Assembly (NCBI GenBank): GCA_964496035.1
Contig: CAZBXI010000001.1
Coordinates: forward strand, 1-64,000
Direction of reading: 5' to 3'
DNA length: 64,000 nucleotides
Source of the DNA: EX4484-217-1 sp964496035
GTDB taxonomy: Archaea > Thermoproteota > Thermoprotei_A > EX4484-217-1
In this document: positions 18,512-27,960 of the stretch, one piece after another
How the letters are laid out: each line of letters opens with the position of its first letter
Position numbering within the stretch: position 1 is the stretch's first letter
Notes under the pieces: generated by a model
Database searches by the model: none
The model's input: only the letters and a program-made list of their open reading frames with translations
What the model was told of the DNA's origin: nothing
Program-made: the position numbers and the translations under genes

Positions 18512-19108
18512 TTGATAATTAAGCTCGTTGGCTGCTTAGAATATGTTGAAAATCTTGAGAAAGAGTACAATAAGCTTTTAGAAAAGGTTAACATGGAATT
18601 AGAGAAAAAGGGCGTTAAAGCACGTGTTTCCTTGGTAAAAAATATAAGGAATGTTGATGGGAAAATTTTTGTAAAGTATCTTGGTACGAGGATTAAGATT
18701 TTTGGCGAAGTCGATGTTTCTCAAATAACTTTACCTTCACGCTTTCCTCTAGATGGCTTCGAATACGTTATTGAAAAAGGCACTATGCTCTGTTCTTATA
18801 AGGTATTTAGAAAGTTCGCTAACATGCTAAAACAATGTAGGGTTATTATTAGTCTTGATAACGTTAGAGATAAAATTATTGAAGAAATAATGGGAGAGGC
18901 ATATAGGGTTAAAGAATACTACAGTAAACTACTTAAAGCCCCAGTAAATTGGGTTCCTCTAATAAAAACAGGTATTTTAAGAAAGACATCAAAAACATTA
19001 AATATTAACTATGAAGATCTTATCGACTACCTAGCTTACCTAAGAGATAAAGGTGTAGTAAAAATAATGTTCGGTGAAAAAGGAGAACTCTGGTTGCAAG
19101 TGCTTTAA
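18512..19108 (+). CDS. Hypothetical protein
   Basis: A 198-residue protein from a TTG start, not recognised. The last 50 residues (KTGILRKTSKTLNINYEDLIDYLAYLRDKGVVKI) look like a winged-helix module, the rest like a two-strand alpha/beta domain. Divergent from the xpb operon; a 98-bp gap without obvious RNA separates it from gatC. Confidence 0.6.
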   Translation: MIIKLVGCLEYVENLEKEYNKLLEKVNMELEKKGVKARVSLVKNIRNVDGKIFVKYLGTRIKIFGEVDVSQITLPSRFPLDGFEYVIEKGTMLCSYKVFRKFANMLKQCRVIISLDNVRDKIIEEIMGEAYRVKEYYSKLLKAPVNWVPLIKTGILRKTSKTLNINYEDLIDYLAYLRDKGVVKIMFGEKGELWLQVL

Positions 19109-19206
19109 ATTAATTCCATAAACCTGAACTACCGCTTGTTACTTTAGCTAGTCCTAATATTCTTAAGTCTGTATTTTTACCACTTATCCTAGAGTGTGCG
19201 ATAGAA

Positions 19207-19500
19207 ATGCAAGTAGGCCGAAGCAGCGAAAAACTACTTGAACACCTATCATGGCTTGCAAGAGTAAAACTTACAAGAAGAGAGAAGGAGTTATTAGTTA
19301 AGGATATAGCCAAAATTATAGATTTCTTTAATAAGTTAAGCGAAGCTAATGTTGAAAATATTGAACCCACAACACACGTTATTGAACTAGTCAATGCATT
19401 AAGAGAAGATATTCCACGTAAACCCATGGAATCAGGCGAAGCTTTAGCAAATGCCCCTTCAAAAGAGGATAACTTCTTTAAGGCACCAAGAATACTATAG
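19207..19500 (+). CDS. gatC: Asp/Glu-tRNA amidotransferase subunit C
   Basis: A 97-residue GatC with the family pattern HLSWLARVKLTRREKELL... and the C-terminal VNALREDIPRKPM...NAPSKEDNFFKAPRIL. GatC holds GatA and GatB together in the transamidosome, which makes Asn-tRNA (in archaea mainly from Asp-tRNA) before asparagine incorporation. The stop codon is followed directly by the gatA start. Confidence 0.95.
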   Translation: MQVGRSSEKLLEHLSWLARVKLTRREKELLVKDIAKIIDFFNKLSEANVENIEPTTHVIELVNALREDIPRKPMESGEALANAPSKEDNFFKAPRIL

Positions 19501-20979
19501 GTGATTATGGTGACCTTGTTTTCTAAACCAGCTTACATGTTAAAAGAAGAAATAATTTCTGAAAGCGTATCCATAGTGGATTTAGTATGCAAACTTTATG
19601 AAAGAGTACGTAAGCTTGACCCTATAATTAACGCTTTCATAACATTAAGAAGTGAAGATGAAGTTATTAGAGAAGCAGAGAGGAAGGAAAAGGAGGTTAA
19701 AAAAGGAAAAGCTAAGGGACTACTATTTGGCATACCTATTGCAGTCAAAGACAACATATCAACTAAAGGTATTAGGACTACATGTGGTTCTAAAATATTA
19801 GAAAACTACGTTCCTCCTTATGATGCTTCCGTAATTAAGTTCCTTAAAGATGAAGGAGCCATTATTATTGGTAAAACAAACATGGATGAATTTGCTATGG
19901 GCTCTTCTACTGAAACAAGCTATTTCGGCCCAACAAGGAATCCATGGGATTTAGAAAGAGTTCCAGGAGGTTCTTCGGGAGGAAGTGCAGCAGCATTAGC
20001 TGCAGGGCTTGCTCCTATTGCTTTAGGCTCAGACACTGGTGGCTCTGTTAGGTGCCCAGCAGCCTTTACTGCTACGGTGGGTTTAAAACCTACTTACGGT
20101 TTGGTAAGCAGATATGGTTTAATAGCTTATGCTAATAGCCTTGAACAAATAGGTCCTATGGCTAGGAATGTGACTGATATCGCTTTACTTTTAAACGTTA
20201 TTTCAAGGTACGATGAGAACGATGGCACATCTATACCCGGTAAGAGACCCGACTATGTGTACTCCGCAATCAATCCCTATGATTTCAAGGAGCATTTAAA
20301 GGTAGGGATTGTTTCTGAAATGTTTGGTGAAGGAGTATCTGAAGATGTGAAGAAGTCTGTTTTAAGGGTCCTTGATAAGGTTTCAGGCGAAGGCGTGGAG
20401 ATTGATGAGATAAGTTTGCCCTCTCTAAAATATGCTCTACCAGCATACTACATCATAGCTATGTCTGAAGCCAGTTCTAACCTCGCCAGATACGATGGTG
20501 TAAGATACGGGTTCAGAGCTAATACTGATGGAGATTGGAATAAAGTATATATGGAAACTAGAGCAGAAGGTTTTGGGTTAGAGGTAAAACGTAGGATAAT
20601 AATGGGAACATTTGCTCTAAGCGCAGGTTACTTTGACCAATACTACTTAAGAGCTCTTAAAGTAAGAACGCTTATATTAAACGATTTTAGAAGAGCCTTT
20701 AAACGATTCCATATTCTCGTAAGCCCGACAATGCCAATATTACCCTTCAGGATAGGTGAGAAGATAAAAGACCCGTTAGCCATGTACATGTGCGATATTG
20801 AAACAGTTCCTGCAAACCTTGCAGGTATACCGGCTATATCTATACCAGCAGGTTTTGTAAACAATTTACCTGTAGGTCTACAGCTTATGTCGAGACCGCT
20901 AAGCGAAGATTTACTGCTTAAAGTAAGTAAAATGTTCGAAGACAAGATAGGGTTAAAGGATTTAATTGCACCATTATGA
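19501..20979 (+). CDS. gatA: Asp/Glu-tRNA amidotransferase subunit A
   Basis: A 492-residue amidase-signature protein with the Ser-cisSer-Lys triad: AVKDN (Lys), PGGSSGGSAAA (cis-Ser) and GSDTGGSVRCPA (nucleophile Ser). It releases ammonia from glutamine for GatB. The GTG start at 19501 abuts the gatC stop. A GTG three codons later is also possible. Full length for the family. Confidence 0.97.
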   Translation: MIMVTLFSKPAYMLKEEIISESVSIVDLVCKLYERVRKLDPIINAFITLRSEDEVIREAERKEKEVKKGKAKGLLFGIPIAVKDNISTKGIRTTCGSKILENYVPPYDASVIKFLKDEGAIIIGKTNMDEFAMGSSTETSYFGPTRNPWDLERVPGGSSGGSAAALAAGLAPIALGSDTGGSVRCPAAFTATVGLKPTYGLVSRYGLIAYANSLEQIGPMARNVTDIALLLNVISRYDENDGTSIPGKRPDYVYSAINPYDFKEHLKVGIVSEMFGEGVSEDVKKSVLRVLDKVSGEGVEIDEISLPSLKYALPAYYIIAMSEASSNLARYDGVRYGFRANTDGDWNKVYMETRAEGFGLEVKRRIIMGTFALSAGYFDQYYLRALKVRTLILNDFRRAFKRFHILVSPTMPILPFRIGEKIKDPLAMYMCDIETVPANLAGIPAISIPAGFVNNLPVGLQLMSRPLSEDLLLKVSKMFEDKIGLKDLIAPL

Positions 20980-20988
20980 GGTGTAACT

Positions 20989-22455
20989 ATGGAGGAACTC
21001 AAGGTAAAAATAGGCTTGGAAGTTCATGTACAACTAACTAAACTTAAAACCAAATTGTTCTGTTCATGTCCTTCAGATTATAGAGGAAAACCTCCGAATA
21101 CCTATGTTTGCCCCGTATGCTTAGGTTTGCCAGGTTCTCTACCTAAGGTGAATATCAAAGCAATAGAGTATGCTATAATGGTTGCTTTAGCGTTAAACTG
21201 CAAGATAAACAAGAGAATATTGTTCTTCAGAAAACACTACTTCTACCCTGACATGACGAAGAACTTCCAAATTACACAGTACGATAGAGCAGGAGGAGCA
21301 CCTATAGCCGTTAACGGATATTTAAAGCTTAATGTTAATGGTAAGGAAAAGATAATTAGAATAAGAAGGATTAACATTGAGGAAGACCCAGGAAAGCTTG
21401 TTTACCCTACAGGTTCCATAATTACCAGCCCATATACTCTCGTTGACTACAATAGGGCTGGAATAGCCCTACTCGAAATAGTCACCGAACCCGACATAGA
21501 AACACCTGCCGAAGCTAGACTATTTCTACAAAAACTAAGGTCGATACTTGAACACTTAGGTGTTTGTGATTGCAGTTTAGAAGGAGCTGTTAGAACTGAT
21601 GCAAACATCTCAATAGCTGGGGGAGGAAGAGTTGAGATTAAGAATATTGGATCTGTAAAGGATGTCGAAAAAGCACTTGCTTATGAAGTATTAAGGCAAA
21701 AGGAAGCGTTCCTCAAGGGAGTAAGTGTTAGAAGTGAAACCAGACACTGGGATGATGTAAGAAAAGTAACTGTACCATTAAGGGTAAAGGAGGAAGAACA
21801 AGATTACAGATACTTCCCCGAAGCTGACATTCCTCCCATAACAATAACGGATGACTATATTGAAAAAATAGCTAAGTGTATGCCTGAACTCCCTGATGAA
21901 AGAATAAAGAGATTTCAGAAGGAATATGGCCTCCCGCAGTATGACGCATCAGTCTTAGTTTCCAATAAGAAGTTAGCTGACTTTTTTGAAGAAGCAGTTA
22001 AGCTCTATGGTGGGAATCCCAAAAAGGTAGCCAATGTAATTATCAACGATTTTCTTAGATGGCTACATGAAAAGAATATGAGAATAAGTGATGTCAAAAC
22101 AGGACCTGGAGATATTGCAGAACTGCTTAAATTAATGGACAAAGGAATCATAAGCATTAAGATAGCTAAGGAAATTTTGCCTGAAATGATAGTTACAGGT
22201 AAGAAACCTAAGGAAATAGTAAGAGAGAAAGGTCTACTTAGAATATCTGATGAACAAGTGCTGAAACCTATAATATTAAGAGTATTTAGCAAGCATAAGA
22301 AGGCGGTTCATGATGCTTTGAAAGAGGAAAAAGCAATAAATTACCTCATAGGGCAAGTTATGAAACTCACCAGAGGCAGGGCTGACCCGGTAATTACGAG
22401 AAACATCATAGTACAATTACTAGAGAAAATAAGGAAAGGAGAAAACATTATTTAG
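20989..22455 (+). CDS. gatB: Asp/Glu-tRNA amidotransferase subunit B
   Basis: A 488-residue GatB with KIGLEVHVQL, a CxCP...CPVC zinc site (CSCPSDYRGKPPNTYVCPVC), the FFRKHYFYPDM catalytic segment and a C-terminal GatB/YqeY tail. It phosphorylates and amidates the mischarged tRNA. The ATG start is preceded by GAGGTG. It closes the gatCAB operon and is followed by a hairpin starting within its stop codon. Confidence 0.97.
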   Translation: MEELKVKIGLEVHVQLTKLKTKLFCSCPSDYRGKPPNTYVCPVCLGLPGSLPKVNIKAIEYAIMVALALNCKINKRILFFRKHYFYPDMTKNFQITQYDRAGGAPIAVNGYLKLNVNGKEKIIRIRRINIEEDPGKLVYPTGSIITSPYTLVDYNRAGIALLEIVTEPDIETPAEARLFLQKLRSILEHLGVCDCSLEGAVRTDANISIAGGGRVEIKNIGSVKDVEKALAYEVLRQKEAFLKGVSVRSETRHWDDVRKVTVPLRVKEEEQDYRYFPEADIPPITITDDYIEKIAKCMPELPDERIKRFQKEYGLPQYDASVLVSNKKLADFFEEAVKLYGGNPKKVANVIINDFLRWLHEKNMRISDVKTGPGDIAELLKLMDKGIISIKIAKEILPEMIVTGKKPKEIVREKGLLRISDEQVLKPIILRVFSKHKKAVHDALKEEKAINYLIGQVMKLTRGRADPVITRNIIVQLLEKIRKGENII

Positions 22456-22495
22456 CTGAACGTCATTGCGTGGGTTTCTCATCACAACGTTCAGC
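22455..22495. terminator. Hairpin at the end of gatB (terminator or RNA candidate)
   Basis: GCTGAACGT 22455-22463 and ACGTTCAGC 22487-22495 form a perfect 9-bp stem with a 23-nt loop, starting in the gatB stop codon. The minus strand also reads GGATGA, CTGA, a 5-nt spacer, GTGATGA, then ATGA. This is a degenerate C/D-box layout (about 22519-22465), so a minus-strand guide RNA is an alternative. Confidence 0.45.
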
Positions 22496-22571
22496 ACTTA
22501 ATCCCTAAATCATCCACTATAAATATTAACACGTCCAGGGTAATATAAATAAACATGGTGTTATAGGAAAT

Positions 22572-22796
22572 ATGGTAAGCTATAAGATAATAAGATGCCC
22601 GTTTTGCAGGGGAATATTAGCCGTAAAGGTGGGTCAAAAGACTAAAACTTGTACATACTGTGGTAAAAAAATTAAGGTTTCTTCATTAAAAGCATTAGCT
22701 CTAGCTAAAGACTCAAAAGAAGCAGGATTAATTGTTAGGTTCCTAAAAGCTAAAGAAGCAGGTCTTGCCCACGAACTTTATCGTAGTGGAGATTAA
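22572..22796 (+). CDS. DUF1922-like zinc-ribbon protein
   Basis: A 74-residue protein. CPFC near residue 9 and CTYC near 27 form a zinc ribbon. A helical tail follows with the phrase LALAKDSKEAGLIVRFLKAKE, as in the small archaeal DUF1922 family (structure known from Methanothermobacter, function unknown). ATG start with a TATA element (ACTATAAATAT) about 50 bp upstream. Confidence 0.65.
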   Translation: MVSYKIIRCPFCRGILAVKVGQKTKTCTYCGKKIKVSSLKALALAKDSKEAGLIVRFLKAKEAGLAHELYRSGD

Positions 22797-22902
22797 AGGA
22801 TCAAGCACAACGTATTTAATTTTCCCTATATAGGAGCATCTAAAAAAATTTTTAAACCGGCAATTAAAAATTATAGCAAAACTATAGCGGGGCCAAGTTT
22901 AT

Positions 22903-23631
22903 ATGAGTGTTTCAGCAGACAAATACGAAACATTAAGATTTCGCCTTATGGTTATTGAGAGATTAAAACTTTTGAAGCGAATGTTCTCATATAAAGAACT
23001 TTCATCAATAACTGGTGTACCGGAGACTGTTCTTTGCAGATATATTAAAGGATCCATTATACCAAGCTATGATCAAGCAGAAAGAATATGGAATGCTTTG
23101 AACAAAATGGTTGATATTAGAAAACTAATTCTAGAAAAACTTGAAGTTATTGGAGAAGGTTTTGTTGATCTCTCACAAATACTATCTGATCCATACATGC
23201 TACAATACATAGCGCAACATGTCTACATGCTCTTTGCTGGTAAGAGGGTAACTAAAGTATTAGCTCCAGCAGTTAATGGTATACCTTTAGCTACGGCTAT
23301 TGCCCTAACGTTTCAAGTACCTTTAGTTATAGCTCGTAGAACTAGAAATATCAACGTAATAGACTATGTTGAAGGCTCATATATAGGTCCTTCTGCAGAT
23401 ATCGTAACATTTTATGTGCCTAAGAGAATGATAAAGAGAAAAGACGAAGTCCTAATAGTGGACGACATAGTTAGAACAGGTAGAACTCTTAGAACTATGG
23501 CTAAAATAGTAGAAAAAGTAAAAGCGATAATTAGTGGTGCTGTCGTATTGGTAGGTATAGGTGATTCGTGGAAGAAAGAGGTTAACATACCTGTTGAAGT
23601 TATTGTACAGCTACCTAAAACCTTAAAGTAG
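22903..23631 (+). CDS. HTH-phosphoribosyltransferase regulator (GfcR/PyrE-like)
   Basis: A 242-residue protein. The N-terminal helix-turn-helix at about 28-60 (FSYKELSSITGVPETVLCRYIKG) is fused to a PRTase domain with the PRPP loop VLIVDDIVRTGRTLRTM near 185-200. Haloarchaeal GfcR has this architecture and regulates sugar genes. The natural ligand here (PRPP or a nucleotide) and the targets are unknown. A TATA-like TTTTTAAA lies about 50 bp upstream. Confidence 0.8.
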   Translation: MSVSADKYETLRFRLMVIERLKLLKRMFSYKELSSITGVPETVLCRYIKGSIIPSYDQAERIWNALNKMVDIRKLILEKLEVIGEGFVDLSQILSDPYMLQYIAQHVYMLFAGKRVTKVLAPAVNGIPLATAIALTFQVPLVIARRTRNINVIDYVEGSYIGPSADIVTFYVPKRMIKRKDEVLIVDDIVRTGRTLRTMAKIVEKVKAIISGAVVLVGIGDSWKKEVNIPVEVIVQLPKTLK

Positions 23632-23679
23632 CCTCAATACTGCATTGGTGCTCCTAGGATATAGCGTTGAGGCATAGTA

Positions 23680-25419
23680 ATGTATGAAATTTCTGAAGAG
23701 CGCATTTCGAAATATTATTCCAAATATCTTTTCAAATCACCAAAAACTAGGATATTAGTTACGGTCTACATCCTCGGCCTTACACTGTATTCCACTATTC
23801 TTTACTTGCGAGGAACTTTTACTCCATTACCGCTTATTGCCATTATTACGAATAACGGCTTACTGTATTTTGTTCTTAGGAAAACAGTTATTGCTAAAAT
23901 GAATTATACACGAAGATTCTTAGTGTTACTAACTTATGCTCTGTACTTATCCTTAATAATGGATGCACTAGCATCATTTATTATCAATATTAATGTTCCA
24001 TATCTAATAACATACATATCTTCTACGTTCATCATATTTATACTGCTTATTCCTGAAAACAAGGTCTTAACCATGCTAAACGCTTCTTTAGCTATGGTGA
24101 TGTACTACCTTCTACTACTTCCTTTAATAAATGATGGAAGACGCTATAGTTCATTTGTCTTTATTTTTTCCTCTCTCGTAGCTTGTCTATTTTTAGCAGG
24201 ACTATACTATAGTATTTCGGGAAAAGTTCTTGGTGTTAATAGCAGACTTTTAGCTAAAAGCTTTCTAGACTTATGGTTCGCACATGATCCTAGAATACTT
24301 GAGAATATTTTACAAAAACACGGAGTAACTAAAAATTTGTGGGTAAAGCTCTATGCTATAGTTAAAGACAATAAACTAAAAGGAATACTTCTATCTACAT
24401 TAATACACTCGGGTCCTTTAAGAAACGTTGGCAGCTCTAAATACATATCAATGTTCAGAGAAATATTAGAGAAAAAACTTGAGGCACCAGTGGTTATATT
24501 TCATACCGCCACGACTCATATAAACGACTTAGTATCCTCCTTAGATGTTGCCAAAATAGGAGGTAAAATAGTTGACAGGCTAAGTAAGCAAAACTACACA
24601 AAAATAAGCTTTATCGGCTCTTTCGCTGTAAGCTCTTTAGACGATTATAGTGTTTTATATATACCTCTTGAGAAATCTCCTATGTTCATATTATCTAATG
24701 ATAAGGGCATAGATGACTTGCCTGAAATACTAAATGAAGAAGTAGAGAACTACGCTCGTAAGCTGGGGTTGAAAGACGCTCTCATTGTTGAAGCACATAA
24801 CAATATGCCTTCGAAACGTAGAATAGTGAAGGATGAAGTTAAAGTATATGGTAAGTTGATACGTGGAATTCTTCGTAATTACCGATACCATTTAATGTAT
24901 CCTTTAGAGTTAGGATTAGGCGAGGCTAGGGATAGTAGGCTTTTGAAATGCCCTGATGTGTGCTCAGATAGGATCTATGCAATCGCCATTAAAGCTGGAA
25001 AAGAAATACTCATGTTAGCCGTAGTAGATGGCAATAATGCTTTAAATGCTTTCAGGAAGAAGGTTATTTCAGCTTTAAAAACTTCATTGAAAGTAAGTCA
25101 TGCTGAACTGTTAACGACGGATAATCATGAAAAAACAGGTTTAATTACAGGAAAGCATGCATACGTACCCGTTGGTGCGAGCTTATGTAATGATATCATA
25201 TTGTCTAATATTGTGAAAGCTGGGAGAAGAGCGTTGGCGGATTTGGGAAAATGCGAGCTCCGCTACTACCGTATAAACTTTACGTCTAAAACTCTAGGTG
25301 ATTCTGGTCTTGCTTTCTTTGAAAAGATACTTTCAAAAATTCCGAGTATAGTACATTTGCTTTTCTTATTTAATGTTATAGCGTATGTTATTCCAATAAT
25401 ATTCCTAATATTCTTATAG
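23680..25419 (+). CDS. DUF2070 family membrane protein
   Basis: A 579-residue protein with six or so hydrophobic helices in residues 25-185, a large soluble domain with HSGPLRNVGSS and FHTATTHINDL (about 247-290), and a C-terminal anchor helix at 560-578. This matches the archaeal DUF2070 family of predicted membrane proteins. The paired His/Asp segments hint at a hydrolase-like domain, but no reaction is known. It precedes the mrp gene by 36 bp. Confidence 0.75.
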   Translation: MYEISEERISKYYSKYLFKSPKTRILVTVYILGLTLYSTILYLRGTFTPLPLIAIITNNGLLYFVLRKTVIAKMNYTRRFLVLLTYALYLSLIMDALASFIININVPYLITYISSTFIIFILLIPENKVLTMLNASLAMVMYYLLLLPLINDGRRYSSFVFIFSSLVACLFLAGLYYSISGKVLGVNSRLLAKSFLDLWFAHDPRILENILQKHGVTKNLWVKLYAIVKDNKLKGILLSTLIHSGPLRNVGSSKYISMFREILEKKLEAPVVIFHTATTHINDLVSSLDVAKIGGKIVDRLSKQNYTKISFIGSFAVSSLDDYSVLYIPLEKSPMFILSNDKGIDDLPEILNEEVENYARKLGLKDALIVEAHNNMPSKRRIVKDEVKVYGKLIRGILRNYRYHLMYPLELGLGEARDSRLLKCPDVCSDRIYAIAIKAGKEILMLAVVDGNNALNAFRKKVISALKTSLKVSHAELLTTDNHEKTGLITGKHAYVPVGASLCNDIILSNIVKAGRRALADLGKCELRYYRINFTSKTLGDSGLAFFEKILSKIPSIVHLLFLFNVIAYVIPIIFLIFL

Positions 25420-25455
25420 TACTTACTTTATAACAGAAGAAGGTGACCAATTTAA

Positions 25456-26286
25456 ATGGAAGTTCGGGGTTTCCAAAAAGTAATTGATGCTCAACGTAAA
25501 CTTATAGCTGAACGTTTTGAGAAAATAAAACATAAAATTGTTATCATGAGCGGTAAGGGAGGTGTAGGTAAAAGCTTTTTTGCTGCAAACATCTCTGTAG
25601 CGTTAGCTGATCTCGGTAGGAAAGTGTGTGTTTTTGATGCTGATTTTCATGGACCCGATATACCTAAGATTTTAGGTGTTAGGGGGAAATCCATTTACGC
25701 AGGGCCCAGGGGTATAGAGCCTGTTATGACGGGTTATGGTGTTAAAGTTATTTCGTTAGATCTCATGATAGCTGATAGTGAGGCGCCAATTATCTGGCGT
25801 GGTCCATTAAAAATAACAGCGATTAGGCAGCTACTAGCTGAGGTTAACTGGGGAGAACTTGATTATTTCGTAATAGATTTACCTCCCGGAACAGGGGATG
25901 AACCATTAAGTATAGCTCAAGAAGTTCCAAACCTTGATGGCATAATCCTAGTGACCATACCCTCTGAAGTATCATTACTGGACGTTAAGAGAGCAGCAGG
26001 TTTTGCAAAGAAGCTTAACATACCAATTATAGGTATTGTTGAGAATATGAGTTACTATAAGTGTCCAGTATGTGGTCATGTAGAATACCCGTTCGGTAAA
26101 AGTGGTGGTGAATTTTTAGCTAGAAAACTAGGTGTAGAACTCTTGGGTAGGATACCTTTGGACCCGAGAATTAATGAGGCTAACGATAAGGGCGAACCTT
26201 ACGTGAAAATGTTCTCGAATAGTGAAACCACAAGGGAAATATTTAAAATAGCTAGGAAAATAATCAGTAAGCTTGAAGGTAGTTGA
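25456..26286 (+). CDS. apbC: Mrp/NBP35-family P-loop ATPase (Fe-S cluster carrier)
   Basis: A 276-residue protein with the deviant Walker A SGKGGVGKS near 32-40, a DADFHGPDIP switch, DLPPGTGDEPLS, and a CPVC pair near 201-204 that would bridge a cluster in the dimer. Mrp/ApbC proteins carry and transfer iron-sulfur clusters. Its TGA stop lies in the C box of guide RNA candidate 6. Confidence 0.93.
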   Translation: MEVRGFQKVIDAQRKLIAERFEKIKHKIVIMSGKGGVGKSFFAANISVALADLGRKVCVFDADFHGPDIPKILGVRGKSIYAGPRGIEPVMTGYGVKVISLDLMIADSEAPIIWRGPLKITAIRQLLAEVNWGELDYFVIDLPPGTGDEPLSIAQEVPNLDGIILVTIPSEVSLLDVKRAAGFAKKLNIPIIGIVENMSYYKCPVCGHVEYPFGKSGGEFLARKLGVELLGRIPLDPRINEANDKGEPYVKMFSNSETTREIFKIARKIISKLEGS

Positions 26287-26340
26287 TGAGAGGACCACGA
26301 ACGGACATTTAGGATGAAGAACAGGCTAAATACTGATACC
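26278..26340 (+). ncRNA. C/D-box guide sRNA candidate 6, overlapping the mrp stop codon
   Basis: A terminal stem GGTA (26278-26281) / TACC (26337-26340) surrounds the C box TTGATGA (26283-26289, containing the mrp TGA stop) and D CTGA (26333-26336). D' is CGGA at 26302-26305 and C' GGATGAA at 26312-26318. Guides are 12 and about 14 nt. All elements are present; the target is unknown. Confidence 0.75.
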
Positions 26341-26392
26341 TTAAGCTTCAAGAACTTGTACTATACTAAGTTAAAAATGGAGGTTTATTATT

Positions 26393-27283
26393 ATGGTTAA
26401 AATAGATCCTGCATGCATACCCTGTATTATCACAGTAAGAACGCGTGAACTTCACGAACTACCTATAACAGAGCAAAAGAAATTCCATATTTTAAGACAT
26501 ATTTTAAAGTACTTGGCCTCTTACGCTAGTACTGAAGCTAATATAACAAGGTTAGCTACGCAAACTTTCCGTATTCTTAAAGAACTCTCAGGATATAGAG
26601 ATCCTTATGCTAATGAGAAAGAAAAAGCTAACAAAGTAGCGCTTAGCTTTGCCGAGAAGATAAAGAAGGAAATAACTCCATATGAAGTTAAGGAGAAACT
26701 ATGTTTTCTCATAAAATTAGCTGTTCTAGGTAATGCCTTAGATTTTGGGGTTGCAGGTTATAAATACGATATTGATAAGATATTAGCTGAAATAGATACT
26801 ATGAATATACATATAGATGACACTGGAATACTTATTCAAATGATTATGAAATCTAGAAAGATTGTCTATTTACTTGACAATGCTGGCGAAGCAGTATTTG
26901 ATAAACTTCTCGTAGATGAACTTGTAGACTTAGGTAAGAGAGTTGTAGTTGTGGCGAAAAGCGGGAGTTTTCAGAACGATATAACATATGATGAGGCTCT
27001 GAGACTGGGCTTTCACAGGAAAGCAATACTTGTAGAGACAGGAAGTGATTCGTCAAGTATATTCCCTGAAGAAACATGCAGGAAGGTACTGGATGAAATA
27101 TTATCTGCCGATGTAGTTATAGCAAAGGGCATGGCTCATTATGAACATTTGACTACTGAAAGAATAATCAGAAAACCTATTGCTTATCTACTGAAGGCTA
27201 AATGCGAAGTCATAGCAAGAGATTTATCAGTTCCAGTAGGGTCATATATTGTTAAGGTGGAGAACAAAATAGGGTCTTGTTAA
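26393..27283 (+). CDS. DUF89 family protein (damage-control phosphatase type)
   Basis: A 296-residue protein with the N-terminal CIPC pair, DNAGEAVFD (metal-binding Asp/Asn region) near 161-169 and VIAKGMAHYEHLT near 242. DUF89 proteins are metal-dependent phosphatases thought to remove damaged sugar phosphates; the archaeal class with an N-terminal CxxC is the match. The stop overlaps the start of the next gene (TAATG). Confidence 0.85.
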   Translation: MVKIDPACIPCIITVRTRELHELPITEQKKFHILRHILKYLASYASTEANITRLATQTFRILKELSGYRDPYANEKEKANKVALSFAEKIKKEITPYEVKEKLCFLIKLAVLGNALDFGVAGYKYDIDKILAEIDTMNIHIDDTGILIQMIMKSRKIVYLLDNAGEAVFDKLLVDELVDLGKRVVVVAKSGSFQNDITYDEALRLGFHRKAILVETGSDSSSIFPEETCRKVLDEILSADVVIAKGMAHYEHLTTERIIRKPIAYLLKAKCEVIARDLSVPVGSYIVKVENKIGSC

Positions 27284-27960
27284 TGCCTGTGTACGCCATT
27301 TCTAGAGGAATTTACGCTATCGGTGGCCCTGAATTATCCTTCCCTCTTGACGCATTCTCGTACATTATAAAACTAAACCGTAAGTACCTAGTAGTGGATA
27401 CAGGTACAGGGCTAGGTTTTTCAAATATCCTATCTAATATCTTGGAGCTTAAAGTAGATATAAAAGATATCAGCTACGTTATTATAACTCACTGCCATGT
27501 AGATCATGCTGGGGGAGCGTATTTATTCTATAAGGTAGGACTGCCTATTGTTATGCATGAAAAAGATGCTCTAGCTGTTAGAACAGGCGACCCCAAGAGA
27601 ACAGCTTCTGACATACTAAATTTAACATTTAATCCTTCACCTGTTACATTATGCTTAAGAAGCGATACTGAAATAAGTGTTGATGGAAAAGACATTACGA
27701 TACTCCATACGCCTGGCCATACTCCAGGGTCTATATCAGTCCATTTGGAAGTTTATGGTAAAAAAGTGGTAATAATAGGAGATATTTTGAGTGGTTTAAA
27801 GAAGGAGTGGCTTTCTAATAGTATTGACTGGAAGAAAAGTATAAGTAAGGTATTGGAATTGGATTTTGACATTATTCTTGCAGGCCATTTTTATAGGAGA
27901 GGTAGGAGTAAGGACGTGTTTTATGATGCTTTAAGGCAAGGTCCTTTATGGATGGATTAG
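27283..27960 (+). CDS. Metallo-beta-lactamase-fold hydrolase
   Basis: 225 residues from the ATG at 27283, which overlaps the DUF89 stop (TAATG); a TTG two codons earlier is possible. The metal motif THCHVDHAGG, the HTPGHTPGS histidine and GDILSG are all present, as in glyoxalase II-like hydrolases. The substrate is unknown. Translational coupling with DUF89 suggests a shared repair or salvage role. Confidence 0.88.
   Translation: MPVYAISRGIYAIGGPELSFPLDAFSYIIKLNRKYLVVDTGTGLGFSNILSNILELKVDIKDISYVIITHCHVDHAGGAYLFYKVGLPIVMHEKDALAVRTGDPKRTASDILNLTFNPSPVTLCLRSDTEISVDGKDITILHTPGHTPGSISVHLEVYGKKVVIIGDILSGLKKEWLSNSIDWKKSISKVLELDFDIILAGHFYRRGRSKDVFYDALRQGPLWMD

Noticed and set aside
19109..19206. Possible sRNA in the gap before gatC
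   Set aside because: No C/D boxes, stable stem or GC enrichment; it looks like an ordinary promoter region.
23632..23671. GCCTCAA/TTGAGGC inverted repeat before the DUF2070 gene
   Set aside because: Only 7 bp with a 26-bp loop and no other signal; may be chance.
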